Assembly (NCBI GenBank): GCA_019637395.1
Contig: JAHBVR010000026.1
Coordinates: forward strand, 1-64,000
Length of the DNA stretch: 64,000 nucleotides
DNA from: Vulcanimicrobiota bacterium
Lineage (GTDB): Bacteria > Vulcanimicrobiota > Xenobia > Xenobiales > JADMJV01
Reading direction: 5' to 3'
Made by a program: the position numbers and the translations under genes. Position 1 is the first letter of the stretch; each line of letters starts with the position of its first letter. Shown piece after piece: positions 41,882 to 51,900 of this stretch. Below the pieces are notes generated by a model. The model did not search any database. It saw only the letters and a program-made list of their open reading frames with translations, and had not been told where the DNA came from.

Positions 41882-42976
41882 ATGTTTCGACGTTTGGCAT
41901 CGATATTGTGCGGACTGGCCTGGCTGTCCGGTGTGGCCCTGGCGGACACCACCGCCAAGATCAGCGCGGCCGAACTGCGCTCCAAGGGCATCGACCCGCG
42001 TAATTTTTCGGTCTTTCACGTGGCCGGGGATGGCCAAACTCTGCTGGCCGCCGACGAGCCGGATTTTACCTTCAAAAGAAAAGGCATTCTGCGCCGCCTC
42101 TTTCTCATCAAGCTGACTCCGGCCCTGAAGATCGCCAGTATCAAGAGGTACGATCTGCCCATCCCCACCATCGAGCAGGCCAACTTCACCCCCGATCTCC
42201 AGTCGGTGGTGATCAGCTCCAAACGGGGCTCGGACGTGCATAAGCTCGACTTGACCGACGGCAAGCTCAGCGTCATTATCACCCACACCCCGAACACTCC
42301 CGGATTCCGCATTCACGGCGACGTCTTCTCGAATTACGGCGGCAAGCTTTACACCGTCGGTTACTTCTACGACGAGAACGACGTGGCCGGCCGAGATGTG
42401 CTGGCCGAGGTCAATCCGGCCTTGACCGGCAAAGAGGCCTTCACCCAACTGGTCGAACTGGCTCCCATCCAGCAACAGTTGGTGGGACTGCGCACCGAGT
42501 CGTTACTCAGCCCGCAGGGAATGCTCTTTTACACTTCCGACAAAGCCGGCGAAAAGTGGGCGGCCTTCCGCTGGAGCCCCGGCCAGGGCCTGGAGAAGGT
42601 GGATGAAGCCGGCAAGATGATCGGCTCCTGGGGCGAGGGCCCTTACGGGGTTTATTGTATGCGCCGCGCCGGCGGTTACGATGTCACCCTGGTCAACGCC
42701 CAGACCGGGCAAAAAACGCCGATTTATCAGGGACCCGACAGCATGACCAACCCCTGTCTTTCCAACGAAGGCAACACGGTGGTGCTCAGCCAGATGAACG
42801 CGGACAAATCGGCCACCTTCTGGGTGGGCCAGGATACCGACGGCTTCAAACTGCGCAAGATCGGCGAGAACCTGGTGCCGGCCACCACCCGCGTGTCGCA
42901 TAACGGGCAGGTCGTCTGCTTGTATCAGGGTAGCGCCAATGGGCTGGTGCTGGTTAAACTCGACCCGCCGAAGTAG
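41882..42976 (+). CDS. Secreted beta-propeller-like protein
   Basis: A 364-residue exported protein with a signal peptide (LASILCGLAWLSGVALA). The rest shows repeated four-strand blades of the TolB/WD40-like kind ('FHVAGDGQTLLAADEPD', 'ANFTPDLQSVVISSKRGSDVHKLDLTDG', 'ESLLSPQGMLFYTSDKAG', 'PCLSNEGNTVVLSQMNADKSATFWV', 'TTRVSHNGQVVCLYQGS'). This suggests a six- or seven-bladed propeller in the periplasm. No catalytic residues are apparent. It starts 4 bases after ileS and may be cotranscribed. The last 23 bases overlap the convergent LicC/CobD-like gene. Confidence 0.65.
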   Translation: MFRRLASILCGLAWLSGVALADTTAKISAAELRSKGIDPRNFSVFHVAGDGQTLLAADEPDFTFKRKGILRRLFLIKLTPALKIASIKRYDLPIPTIEQANFTPDLQSVVISSKRGSDVHKLDLTDGKLSVIITHTPNTPGFRIHGDVFSNYGGKLYTVGYFYDENDVAGRDVLAEVNPALTGKEAFTQLVELAPIQQQLVGLRTESLLSPQGMLFYTSDKAGEKWAAFRWSPGQGLEKVDEAGKMIGSWGEGPYGVYCMRRAGGYDVTLVNAQTGQKTPIYQGPDSMTNPCLSNEGNTVVLSQMNADKSATFWVGQDTDGFKLRKIGENLVPATTRVSHNGQVVCLYQGSANGLVLVKLDPPK

Positions 42977-44753
42977 CCGGCCGCGCCGCCAGCGGATAGC
43001 ACTTTTTCCAGCAGTCCAGGAACAAATCGTTGTCCTGGGCGGTGCGCACGGCGATGCGCAGGGCCCGGCAGTCCACCTTGGAGCTGATGTCCTTTACGTA
43101 GATGCCGGATAGCCGTAGCATATGGCGGAGCATCGCCTCCAGGTCGACTTCGGCGCCGATCTCGACCAGAAAAAAGTTGGCCGCGCTCGGCCACACCCGG
43201 GTGATACCGGGAGTGGTCGCCAGCAGTGCGCCCATTCTCTGGCGCTCCTGACGGGTCGCTACAAAAGAGCGCTCCAGGGCGTCCCGATGCTTCAGGCCGG
43301 TTTCCAGAAAAAACTCGGCCAGACTGTTGTGATTCCAGATCGGCAGACGGGCCTTGAAGGCGTCGTGCACTGCCTGCTTGTGCGTATACAGGTAGCCCAT
43401 GCGCAAACCCGGTACGCCCAGGCTCTTGCCCAGGCTCTTGAGCACGATCAGGTTCTCCACCGGCCGCTCCCGCAGCCACGAAGTCAAGGAAGGCTGGTCG
43501 GAAAAGTCGATAAACGATTCATCGACCAGAAAGTCGACCTCGGGATGTTCCAAAATCCAGCTCCACAGGGTCTGAGTCTGCCAGAGCGTGCCGGTGGGAT
43601 TGTTGGGGTTGACCAGCACCACCAACCCGTAGCCCCTCAGGCGGGCCGCCAGATCCAGTGATTCGTCAGGATGATCCCGAAAGCTGTCGGCGTCCCCGAA
43701 AACACGAGAATATTCGCCGAAAGTGGGGGAGGGAATGAGAACTTTCCGGCCGGCGTAGTATTCGGCCAGGATCGGATAGGCCTGACTGGCCCCGTTGAGT
43801 AAAATTAGCGGTTCCTCCGGGCAGCGCAGGAAGGTGGCCATTTTGCGGTCCAGCACCGCCTGGCGGCTGCCGTAGTTGTGCATCAAATCGGGCAGCTTCT
43901 GGCGGATCTCTTCGACCATGGCCTCAGGCGGGAAGTGGATATTGCGAATGAAGTTGAAATCCACCACCGGGAAATTCCACAGCCCGCCAAAGTTGTATTC
44001 CAGTTGATTGAGCAGGCGCTGGCCGTCGAAAATGGCCTGGGCCCGCACCACGTCGTGCGGATCGTCGAGCTCGGCCCAGGCCTCGTCTTGCAAGATTTCG
44101 CCCTTCAGGCGCAACTGCCCGGCGTAGATCAACATCCCCAGGATTTTTTCGTAATAGCAGTTCTCGTCGAAGTGTTCCGTGTAATACTGCAGCATCCGCA
44201 GCAAGGGACCATAGGCAAAGGCGTGGGAAAACCTGTATAAATTAACGGTTTTGTAGCGGGTCACACCGTCGCGCTGCTGGCGCTCGGGCGGGATGATATC
44301 ATGCACCCAGCCGTCGCGCAGCTCGGCCACGGTGCCGTCCATGCCACTCTTGAAAGGCGCCAGGATGGCTACCTCGGAGGCGGGCGCCTCGAGCGCCCGG
44401 CGCAAGACCGAGAAGTCGAAGATCAAGTCGGCTTCCAGCAGTAAAAAGTCATCCTTCAGGTCGTGGCCCTGGAGAGCGCGCAGCAAGCTGACCACGTTGT
44501 TGGTGTCCTCAAAACGCTCGTTGAAGACGTACACCAGCCGCATTCCCTTGTATTCTTCACCCAGATGGGCGCGCAGCTGGTCGTGGCGGTAGCCGGTCAA
44601 AAGCATCACTTCGCTGACCCCGACCTGGAGCAACCCCTCCAGCATGCGGTCCACCAGCGTCGCATCGCCTACCGGCAGCAAACACTTATGAATTTCCTGG
44701 GTCAGGGGATACATGCGGCGGCCGGCGCCGGCGGCCAGAATGACAGCTTTCAT
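42954..44753 (-). CDS. LicC-like nucleotidyltransferase fused to CobD/HisC-like aminotransferase-fold enzyme
   Basis: A 599-residue two-domain enzyme. Residues ~1-245 are a sugar-phosphate/phosphocholine nucleotidyltransferase: 'AVILAAGAGRRMYPLT', 'KCLLPVGDATLVDRML', and 'FEDTNNVVSLLRAL', the last being characteristic of LicC/PntC-type CTP transferases. Residues ~265-599 are a fold-type I PLP enzyme close to HisC and CobD: 'NPNNPTGTLW', 'DESFIDFSD', and the PLP Lys in 'LKSLGKSLGVPGLRMGYL'. CobD and related proteins decarboxylate phosphothreonine or phosphoserine. A plausible reaction pair is decarboxylation to an amino-alcohol phosphate and its activation with CTP (inference). The LicD-like gene follows the same strand, 17 bases upstream. 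ATG 44753 fits AAAGGAG; two upstream ATGs are less likely. Confidence 0.82.
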   Translation of the reverse strand: MKAVILAAGAGRRMYPLTQEIHKCLLPVGDATLVDRMLEGLLQVGVSEVMLLTGYRHDQLRAHLGEEYKGMRLVYVFNERFEDTNNVVSLLRALQGHDLKDDFLLLEADLIFDFSVLRRALEAPASEVAILAPFKSGMDGTVAELRDGWVHDIIPPERQQRDGVTRYKTVNLYRFSHAFAYGPLLRMLQYYTEHFDENCYYEKILGMLIYAGQLRLKGEILQDEAWAELDDPHDVVRAQAIFDGQRLLNQLEYNFGGLWNFPVVDFNFIRNIHFPPEAMVEEIRQKLPDLMHNYGSRQAVLDRKMATFLRCPEEPLILLNGASQAYPILAEYYAGRKVLIPSPTFGEYSRVFGDADSFRDHPDESLDLAARLRGYGLVVLVNPNNPTGTLWQTQTLWSWILEHPEVDFLVDESFIDFSDQPSLTSWLRERPVENLIVLKSLGKSLGVPGLRMGYLYTHKQAVHDAFKARLPIWNHNSLAEFFLETGLKHRDALERSFVATRQERQRMGALLATTPGITRVWPSAANFFLVEIGAEVDLEAMLRHMLRLSGIYVKDISSKVDCRALRIAVRTAQDNDLFLDCWKKCYPLAARPATSAGRV

Positions 44754-44770
44754 GCTGCGCATCTTCTCCT

Positions 44771-45382
44771 TTATGGAGCGTGCCAAAACCCCGTGGCCGG
44801 GTCCAACTTGCCGTCATGACCCAGGTACTGGTAGGTCCAGAGCAGCAATTCCTCGACCTGATTGGGAACGCGCGTGGGCTGGCCGAGAAACTGATCGGGC
44901 CGGGTGGGCAAAATCAGGGCACGCGGCACCGGGGTGCGGTCGGCTACGTAATGGCTGTTCAGAAACAGCCGCAAGACTTCGCCCTCGGCCTGGTAGAAAT
45001 AAAGATCGGCCGCGAAGACTCCGCCGCGAATGTAGAGCTTGGGTCCGCCATGCTTGTGACTGGTATCCACCAGCGTATAGCCGGCGGGCAGACGGTGGCG
45101 ATAGTCGAGCAGGCGCTGATAATCTTCGATGCGCAAGCCGAAGTCGATATCGCTGTCCCCCAGAATCAAGTCGCTGTCCCGCCAATAGCCCAGCAGCGTG
45201 CCATAGGCCAGCCAGTAGTCGACCTCCAGCTCCTGTAAAAAGGCGTTCAGCCCCAGGTAAAACTTGCGCAGATCGGCTCGCTGTTTTTCTTTATATCCCG
45301 GGCCCCCCAGCCAGCGGCTGTAGCGCAGGCGGCGCAAAACCACCAGAACCTGGTAAATCGCCTCCTGAAAAAGGGCCTTCAT
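44771..45382 (-). CDS. LicD-family phosphotransferase-like protein
   Basis: A 203-residue protein of the LicD/fukutin-related nucleotidyltransferase-fold family. The signature is 'YWLAYGTLLGYWRDSDLIL' followed by GDSDIDFGL, with the paired Asp of the metal site, and 'GPKLYIRGGVFAADLYFYQ'. LicD enzymes transfer phosphocholine (or related amino-alcohol phosphates) from CDP donors to cell-surface glycans. It overlaps BolA by four bases upstream and precedes the LicC/CobD-like fusion, consistent with donor synthesis and transfer in one unit. The acceptor glycan is unknown. Confidence 0.78.
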   Translation of the reverse strand: MKALFQEAIYQVLVVLRRLRYSRWLGGPGYKEKQRADLRKFYLGLNAFLQELEVDYWLAYGTLLGYWRDSDLILGDSDIDFGLRIEDYQRLLDYRHRLPAGYTLVDTSHKHGGPKLYIRGGVFAADLYFYQAEGEVLRLFLNSHYVADRTPVPRALILPTRPDQFLGQPTRVPNQVEELLLWTYQYLGHDGKLDPATGFWHAP

Positions 45383-45648
45383 TCCTCGGGACTGCGAGTT
45401 TTCAGGGCCAGTGCGTGGATCGGACCGGCCATCTCCTCGCGCAATACCCCGTAGACGGCGCGCTGACGAGCGACCTTGTTCATGCCGCTGAACTGAGCAC
45501 TGGTCAACTCTACTTCGAAATGAGATTCGCCGGTTCCCGGGCTGCTGGCGTGCCCGGCATGCTGGTGGGAGACATTGCGGACCACCAGCAGACTCGGCTG
45601 GAAGGCTTCTTCGAGCTTACTTTTAATGATTTCTTCTAGCTTGGCCAT
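45379..45648 (-). CDS. BolA-family protein
   Basis: An 89-residue protein with the BolA fold. 'IIKSKLEEAFQPSLLVVRNVSHQHAGH' holds the conserved His region, and 'SHFEVELTSAQFSGMNKVARQRAVYGVLREEM' followed by 'IHALALKTRSPEE' completes the class II KH-like pattern with the conserved RxR-H elements. BolA proteins partner with monothiol glutaredoxins in Fe-S handling and with envelope stress responses. No glutaredoxin is adjacent. ATG 45648 is where homology begins; a longer in-frame start at 45711 exists. Its end overlaps the LicD-like start (ATGA). Confidence 0.85.
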   Translation of the reverse strand: MAKLEEIIKSKLEEAFQPSLLVVRNVSHQHAGHASSPGTGESHFEVELTSAQFSGMNKVARQRAVYGVLREEMAGPIHALALKTRSPEE

Positions 45649-45728
45649 AACCTGATCGCGCTTCTGGGGCGACAGGACTTGAGCCTGCTTTTGACAAACT
45701 TTCAACCACACCTCATGAGGAGAATAAA

Positions 45729-46235
45729 ATGAGCGAACAAGCCGTCATCCAGCGTTCCGGACCGGAACAATCCCGCCTCAACGATATGCTCAAGGATTTT
45801 CAGGAGTGGCGCCTCAGCAAGGGTCTGGGAGCGTTCGCCATCAAGTTCGTCGAGGACGAAGAAGCCTGGGAAATCAGCCTGGGCAGCGAGTTACCCTCGA
45901 TCCTGGTCTATCTCAGCGACATCGACGCGGACTTTTACCATGAGCATGCTGCTGTCTTCATCGAGTGCCAGGTGGGCGAGATTTCCGAAAGTACCAACAT
46001 CCAAAAATACCTGGCCTTCGCCGGCTCCGAAATGGTGCTCTCGCGCCTCAGCCTGCGCACTGAAGACGAGAATCCGCTGCTGGTGGTGGAAGCCGCCTGC
46101 CCTTACGGCTTGGTGCGCTTCGAGTTGCTGGAAATGCTGATTCAAGAAGTGGCCGCCATCGGCGCCGACCTGATCGACCTGGCCGAAGGCCGGATCGACC
46201 CGGATCAAGAGGATGAAGAAGAGGAAGAGAGCTGA
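45729..46235 (+). CDS. YbjN/type III chaperone-like domain protein
   Basis: A 168-residue acidic protein. The pattern 'LNDMLKDFQEWRLSKGLGA', 'AWEISLGSELPSILVYLSDID', 'VFIECQVGEI' and 'LVVEAACPYGLVRFELLEMLIQEVAAIGADLIDLAE' matches the YbjN-type alpha/beta fold, which resembles type III secretion chaperones. It ends in an acidic tail (EDEEEEES). No secretion genes are nearby, so chaperoning is only a structural analogy. ATGAGGAGAATAAAATG gives an excellent ribosome-binding site. The tail's coding region overlaps the thioesterase gene for 31 bases. Confidence 0.7.
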   Translation: MSEQAVIQRSGPEQSRLNDMLKDFQEWRLSKGLGAFAIKFVEDEEAWEISLGSELPSILVYLSDIDADFYHEHAAVFIECQVGEISESTNIQKYLAFAGSEMVLSRLSLRTEDENPLLVVEAACPYGLVRFELLEMLIQEVAAIGADLIDLAEGRIDPDQEDEEEEES

Positions 46236-46918
46236 GCGGTAAAGACGATTTTGCGGTCGCTCTCCCGCCAGCCCTGAAACAGGCCTCGGGCGCCGTGCTG
46301 CACCACCACCGCGTCGCCCTCGCAAACCTCGGCTAAAAAGTTGACCTCATAGCTTTCCAACTGATACGTGCGATGCACGCTCATCGGCAGCGAATCCAGA
46401 ATCCATTGGGCGAAGCTCAGGTTATTGACATGGCCGTTCAGGTCCAGATCACCAGGACGTACCGCGAAGCGCGCCACTCCCTCGGACACTGCAAAAGGTT
46501 CGATGCGCACCGGTTGAAACGGATGGTGTCCGGCTACCAGGAAATTGGCCTCGCCCAGTTGCGGCGCCCGCGGCTGGCGGGAAACCGTGTCGATGGACAT
46601 CCAGGTGCCTACCCCGCGCGCGCAGCCGACGATCTCGAAGTCGCGGAAGACCAGCAGGCCGCGCGGCGGGCGCAGCCAGGTGCGCAACTCCACCACCTCG
46701 TTCCAGTCCGGCCAACGATCCACCTCGATGCGCTGGCGGGCCAGCACCCAGGCGTGCGAATGCCCGGTGATCATGGAATAGCCATGGCCCGAATGCTCGG
46801 CGTGGTTCCAGGCCATCTCCTGAAACAGCGCCAGCAACCCGGGCAAGCTCAGACGGCGCTGAAAGTTCACCAGGTAACTGGTGATCGCCTGCGACTGCGT
46901 CCAGATGGCCTCTTTCAT
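46205..46918 (-). CDS. Acyl-ACP thioesterase
   Basis: A 237-residue double-hotdog enzyme that releases fatty acids from acyl carrier protein. The N-terminal hotdog has 'RLSLPGLLALFQEMAWNHAEHSG' and 'WVLARQRIEVDRWP', and the linker 'TWLRPPRGLLVFRDFEI'. The second hotdog has 'DLDLNGHVNNLSFAQWILDSLP', the conserved N-x-H-x-x-N active site of plant FatA/FatB-like enzymes. ATG 46918 begins the conserved part; ATG 46942 is alternative. The C-terminus ends in seven Ser, because this end is antisense to the acidic tail of the YbjN-like protein. Length is typical for bacterial members (~240). Confidence 0.87.
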   Translation of the reverse strand: MKEAIWTQSQAITSYLVNFQRRLSLPGLLALFQEMAWNHAEHSGHGYSMITGHSHAWVLARQRIEVDRWPDWNEVVELRTWLRPPRGLLVFRDFEIVGCARGVGTWMSIDTVSRQPRAPQLGEANFLVAGHHPFQPVRIEPFAVSEGVARFAVRPGDLDLNGHVNNLSFAQWILDSLPMSVHRTYQLESYEVNFLAEVCEGDAVVVQHGARGLFQGWRESDRKIVFTAQLSSSSSSS

Positions 46919-46994
46919 GGCGGAGGCTGCAAGGCCCCTCATCGCTACCGGTTCGGACCGTCCGTTATCGGTAGCGACAAGGCGGGCCCGATGA

Positions 46995-48893
46995 CTAGAG
47001 GCCTTTGGAAAGTGCCTGGGCGACCTGGCGGGTGAACTCGGCCGGCTTGGCCAGCTCGCCGCCCTCGGCCAGTAAGGCCAGCGAATAGAGCACCGAAGCC
47101 AGCGTACCCAGTTCAGCGCTGTCCTTGTTGGCCTCGTAGCCGCTCTGCAGCTTCTGCACGAAGGGATGGTCCGGATTCACCTCGAGAATGCGCGGCTGGG
47201 GCGGCATTTCCTGACCCATGGCCTTCATCAGCTTCTCGAAGTGCGGGCTGACGCCGTTCTCCTCGGTAACCAGGCAGGCCGGCGACTCGTGCAGGCGGCT
47301 CGAGACGCGCACTTCCTTGACGCCTTCCAGCTTGGAGCCCATCCAGCTCAGGAAAGTGGCCATCTCCTTGTTTTGCTTCTCGCGGTCTTCCTGAGCCTTT
47401 TTCTTTTCCTCGTCGCTGCCCAGCTCCAATTCGCCGGCCGCGGCCGACATGAATTTCATACCCTGGAATTCATGCACGACACTGAGCCAGACTTCGTCCA
47501 CCGGTTCGGTGAAGAGCAGTACCTCGACCCCTTTCTTCGTAAAAGTCTCCAGGTGGGGAGACTCGCGCAACTGGCTGAGGTTTTCGCCGGCCAGGAAGTA
47601 GATGGCCTCCTGCCCTTCGGCCATGCGCTCTTTGTAAGCCTCCAAAGAAACCCATTCGTCGCCCTTGGTGGAGTGGAACTGGGCCAGTTCCAGCAGGTTG
47701 TCGCGGCGGGCCGCATCCTGGTAGATGCCTTCCTTGAGCAAACGGCCGAACTGCTCCCAGAACTGTTGGAACTTCTCGGGGTGATCCGTTTTCATCGTCT
47801 TGAGGGCGTCACACACCTTGCGCACCAGATGCTTGCGGATCTGCTCGATCTGGCGTTCCTTTTGCAGCAATTCGCGCGACAGGTTCAGAGGCAGGTCGCT
47901 GGCGTCCACCACGCCGCGGATGAAACGCAGGTAAGTGGGCAGCAGCTCCTCACAGCGATCCGAGATGAGCACGCGGCGCACGTAGAGCTGCAGGCCACCG
48001 CGGTGGTCCTGCATCATCAGGTCCATACCGGCTTTGCTGGGAATGAAAAGCAGCGCCTCGTACTCGAAGGTTCCCTCGGCCTTGACCTTCAAGGTCTCCA
48101 GCGGCTCATGCCAGTCCTTGGAGATGTGCTGATAGAATTCTTTATATTCTTCCTCACTTACCTCGTCTTTGGGGCGCGACCAGAGGGCCTTCATCGAGTT
48201 CAAAGTCTCGTCTTCCACCGTGGTCACCGGCGGGTCGCCCTGAGTGACGGTGCGCTGCATGCGAATGGGGTAGCGAATGAAGTCCGAATGCTTCTTGACG
48301 ATGTCCTTCAAGGTCCAGAAGCTGGTGAAATCGCGCAGGCCGTTTTCTTCGTCCTTCTCGCGCAGCTTCAGGGTGATGGTGGTGCCGCGCTCTGTGCGCG
48401 AGCCTTCGCCCACTGTGTAGGTGCCGTCACCGTTCGAAGTCCAGAGCACGGCTTCGTCGCTGTCATAGCGGAGACTGTCGACGGTTACTTCGGTGGCAAC
48501 GATGAAGCTCGAATAGAAGCCGATGCCGAACTGACCGATCAGATCATTGACATCGCCCTTTTCCTTGAGCTTGGACATGAAGTCTTTGGTGCCGGATTTG
48601 GCGATGGTTCCCAGCAGATGGACCACGTCGTCTTTGTTCATGCCGATGCCGTTATCGCTGATGCTCAACGTGCGTTCGGCCGGATCCACCGCCAGGCGAA
48701 TGTGCAGATCGCTGACATCCAGAGGCTTGTCGTGGGATTGGGCGGCTTGCAGGCGCACCTTGTCCAGCGCGTCGGACGAGTTGGAGATCAACTCGCGCAA
48801 GAAGATTTCTTTCTCGGAGTAAACCGAGTGGACCATAAGCTCGAGGAGCTGGCGGGTCTCCGCCTGAAATTCGTGAGTTTCTACAGCTGACAT
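46995..48893 (-). CDS. htpG: Chaperone HtpG (bacterial Hsp90)
   Basis: A 632-residue ATP-dependent dimeric chaperone. The intact GHKL ATPase motifs are clear: 'ELISNSSDALDKVR' (ATP-site Asn), 'ISDNGIGMNKDD' (DxGxG) and 'GQFGIGFYSSFIVA'. The middle domain has 'SLEAYKERM' and the conserved catalytic-loop Arg in 'LNLSRELLQ'. The C-terminal dimerisation domain follows. Length agrees with E. coli HtpG (624). CAGGAGAT sits 8 bases before the ATG. Upstream I see no CIRCE-like repeat. It offers a direct local contrast to the four GHKL-like proteins that lack these motifs. Confidence 0.96.
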   Translation of the reverse strand: MSAVETHEFQAETRQLLELMVHSVYSEKEIFLRELISNSSDALDKVRLQAAQSHDKPLDVSDLHIRLAVDPAERTLSISDNGIGMNKDDVVHLLGTIAKSGTKDFMSKLKEKGDVNDLIGQFGIGFYSSFIVATEVTVDSLRYDSDEAVLWTSNGDGTYTVGEGSRTERGTTITLKLREKDEENGLRDFTSFWTLKDIVKKHSDFIRYPIRMQRTVTQGDPPVTTVEDETLNSMKALWSRPKDEVSEEEYKEFYQHISKDWHEPLETLKVKAEGTFEYEALLFIPSKAGMDLMMQDHRGGLQLYVRRVLISDRCEELLPTYLRFIRGVVDASDLPLNLSRELLQKERQIEQIRKHLVRKVCDALKTMKTDHPEKFQQFWEQFGRLLKEGIYQDAARRDNLLELAQFHSTKGDEWVSLEAYKERMAEGQEAIYFLAGENLSQLRESPHLETFTKKGVEVLLFTEPVDEVWLSVVHEFQGMKFMSAAAGELELGSDEEKKKAQEDREKQNKEMATFLSWMGSKLEGVKEVRVSSRLHESPACLVTEENGVSPHFEKLMKAMGQEMPPQPRILEVNPDHPFVQKLQSGYEANKDSAELGTLASVLYSLALLAEGGELAKPAEFTRQVAQALSKGL

Positions 48894-48964
48894 TGGGCAA
48901 ATCTCCTGGAAATAATGACATCTCAGGAAACCCCATGCATTGTTAGATTTCCGTTAGAATAGTC

Positions 48965-51900
48965 TTAGTCTTCCGATTCTTGCTCGGCCAGTTGCTGAGC
49001 CCGGCGCACCGCCTGACTGGCCAGTTCGCCTTTGCCCATGCGTTCGTAGGTCGCGCCCAACTCCCGATATCCCTCGGAGGTCGGCTCGATCTTCACGTAC
49101 TTGCGGTACTGCAACACCGCCAGGCTGTCCGAACCGGTGTGCGCATAGGCGCGGGCCAGATTCAGCACGTGGTAGGGCTCATCCGGAGCTTCCAGCGAAA
49201 GCTCGCGGAAAACCTTGAGCAGTCCCGGCACGTCGTCGGCGAAGCTGCGCAGAATGGCCTGGCGAATGCGCTCGTCGTCGGGATAACGCCTCAAAAGTCC
49301 CACCAGCTCCTCGTTGCTTTCCTCTCCGCTGAGCACCACTTCTTCAAATTCAGCGCTCTTATAAGGAGCATGCTCCTCCTCGACGGCGGGGGGCGGGGGC
49401 TCCTCCACCTCGGGCGGGGGGGCTTCCTGAAAACTCATCATCCATTCCACGATCTGACTCTGTGTGTCGGCTCCCTGGGACGCTTCCACGGGTTCCGGCG
49501 TCGCCGGGGCAACTTCTTCCGGTTCGGTGACGGGTGGCGGCGGAGGCGCGGGTGGCGCGGCCGTTTCCACGGAAGGGGGAGCGGGTTCTTCGACCACGGC
49601 GGCGGGTTCCGGTTCGGTCATGGGTGGGGGAGGGGGGGCAGCCAGAGGAGCTGCCAACCCGACCGGACGGACTACGGGAGGGGGAGCCGCCGGCTCGGCC
49701 AGCGGAGGCTGAGCCAGCACGGGCGGGGCTACAGGCTCTTCTTCGAACACCGGCGCGGGCTCGGGCACAAAGACAGGTTCGGGGCTCTGACTCTCCACCA
49801 GAGGAGGAGCCATCTCCGGTGGCTCCTCGAGGGAGGGTTCCGGATCGGGCGCGACCGGCGGTTCTTCCAGCGGCTCCATCTCGGGAGGAGCCACTTTGCG
49901 CAAGGGCTCCAGCCAGGAACGTAACTGGGCCGCCCCGGCCTCATCGCCTTCGCCCTCCAGGCGATCGGCCCAAAGCGTAAGCACCCGCAACTGATGACCG
50001 GCGATGGCCAGGTCGTCGGGACGGAAATTGCGGGCATCGGTCAGGAACAAAGCGGCTTGCTTGAACCAGCCCGCTTTCTCCAGTTGCAGGGCCAGTCCCA
50101 GATAATGCTGTCCCAGGTTGGCCAGATTTTCGCCCGGGTTGAGACCGGCGCTCATGTCCTCCAGGGCCAGGCGCGAAATGACCGTGCTCTGCCAGGAGTC
50201 CTGGAGCGGTACGTCGGTATCCAGCAAATCATCCAGCGGGGGAGGCAGCAGCGTGCTCACCGAGGCCGGCGGGGAAACATCTTCGTCCAGGTCAAAGAGC
50301 GGTGGCGGGGCCAACCCGGAGGGCGGATTCAAATCGTCCAGATCGCCGAGGGGAGGGGGAGCTGAAAGGCCCGGTTTGGGTTTCATGTCCAGCGGAGCCC
50401 AGAGCGGATCATCCAGGCTGTCGAACTTCTCCTCGGCTGGTGGAGGAGGCTGTACCAGAGCCTGCTGCAGACCGGCCAGGGCCGGATCGGAAGGATGCAG
50501 CTTGCGCAGCTGATCGATGTGCGCGCGGGCTTTGTCGGGACTGGCCTTGTCCAGGAAGTGGCGGGCCGAGCGCAGGTGAAACCCGCGGTGATTTTCCTTG
50601 GCCTGTGGGCTGGTGGGATAGACGTTGAGCACGAAGTCCAGAGCTTCCTCGGCCAGGGCATGCTGCTGGTTCGCCTCCAGGGCCTCGATCCAGTCTTTGA
50701 GAAAGTCGGCCGGAACCCGGTGGTCGCCTTTGCGACTGACGCAGATCTGACGGATGAATTCGTTGATCGAGTCCTTCTGGTTGCGCTCCAGGTAGAGTTT
50801 GGTCAGTTCCTGGATGGCCGGACGCAGGGTCAAATCGATCTGAATGGCCTGGCGATAATGGTCGGCGGCCGTCTGCCACTGTCCGGTCTTGCGAGCCACA
50901 TGGCCCAGGCCCAACTGCGAAGGCGCATGCTGAGGAGAGAGCCGCAGCACCGTCTGAAAACTGTTGCGAGCTTCGTCGGTCTGGCCCAGATTCAAGAGAG
51001 CCACGGCCAGTTGGTAATGTGCCTCGACGTTCTGGGCGTCGATCTGGACCGCCTGGCGGAAAGCGTCGGCGGCATCTTCGTTGCGGCCCGCTTCCAAACA
51101 GCAGCGCCCGTAGAGCAACTGGCTTTCTTTACTGTGTGGATTGAGGGCCACCGCCTTCTTGGCGGCGTCCAGGGCCTGATCCACCTGGCCCAGTTCCAGC
51201 AGCGCTCGCGAACTCTGATACTGGTACTGCGAGTCGTTAGGGCGCAATTGAGCAGCCGTGCCGAAGGCCTCGGCCGCCTGCTGGATTTGACCCTGGCTGC
51301 GGTAGATCAGCCCCAGGTTGTAGGCGGCGAAGTAATCCTTGGGATTGAACTCGACGGTCTTGGCGAAGTAGCGGGCCGCCGTCGGCAAATCGCCCTTCTG
51401 CTGGTAGGCCTTGGCCAGGCTGGAGTGGATCTCCACGTCGTTGGCATTCAGATCGAGGGCCTGCTGCAAGGTTTCGATGCCCAGATCCAAACCCCCCAAT
51501 TGAATGCACAGACTGCCCATCTGGCAGAGCGCCTTGTAGTCGCGCGGGTCGACGGCCACCGCCTGTTGGTAGTAGGAAATGGCCGCCTCAAAACGGTACA
51601 ACTCTTTGCAGCACTCGGCCAGTCCGACCAGGGCGGGAGCGCAATCGGGCTTGACCTGGAGAGTCCTTTGAAAGCGAGCCATGGCCTGCTCGTGACGGCC
51701 CTGGCGCATGAAGATCTGACCCAGTTCCATGTGGCTTTGCCAGTGATTAGGATCCAGCGTGGAGGCTCGCTCAAAGTAGCGCGTCGCCTGAACTACCGAG
51801 TTCATCTGGGTATAATGGCGACCCAGTCGAAAACACAGGTCGACGTTGTCAGGGTTTTGTTCGGCCAGGCGTTGCAGCACCTGCAGCGCCTGATCGCCCT

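Noticed and set aside
47166-48890. 574-codon plus-strand frame opposite htpG
   Set aside because: The htpG strand carries all Hsp90 motifs; this frame is an antisense shadow.
48894-48964. CIRCE or heat-shock operator upstream of htpG
   Set aside because: No TTAGCACTC-N9-GAGTGCTAA-like inverted repeat is present in the 71-base spacer.
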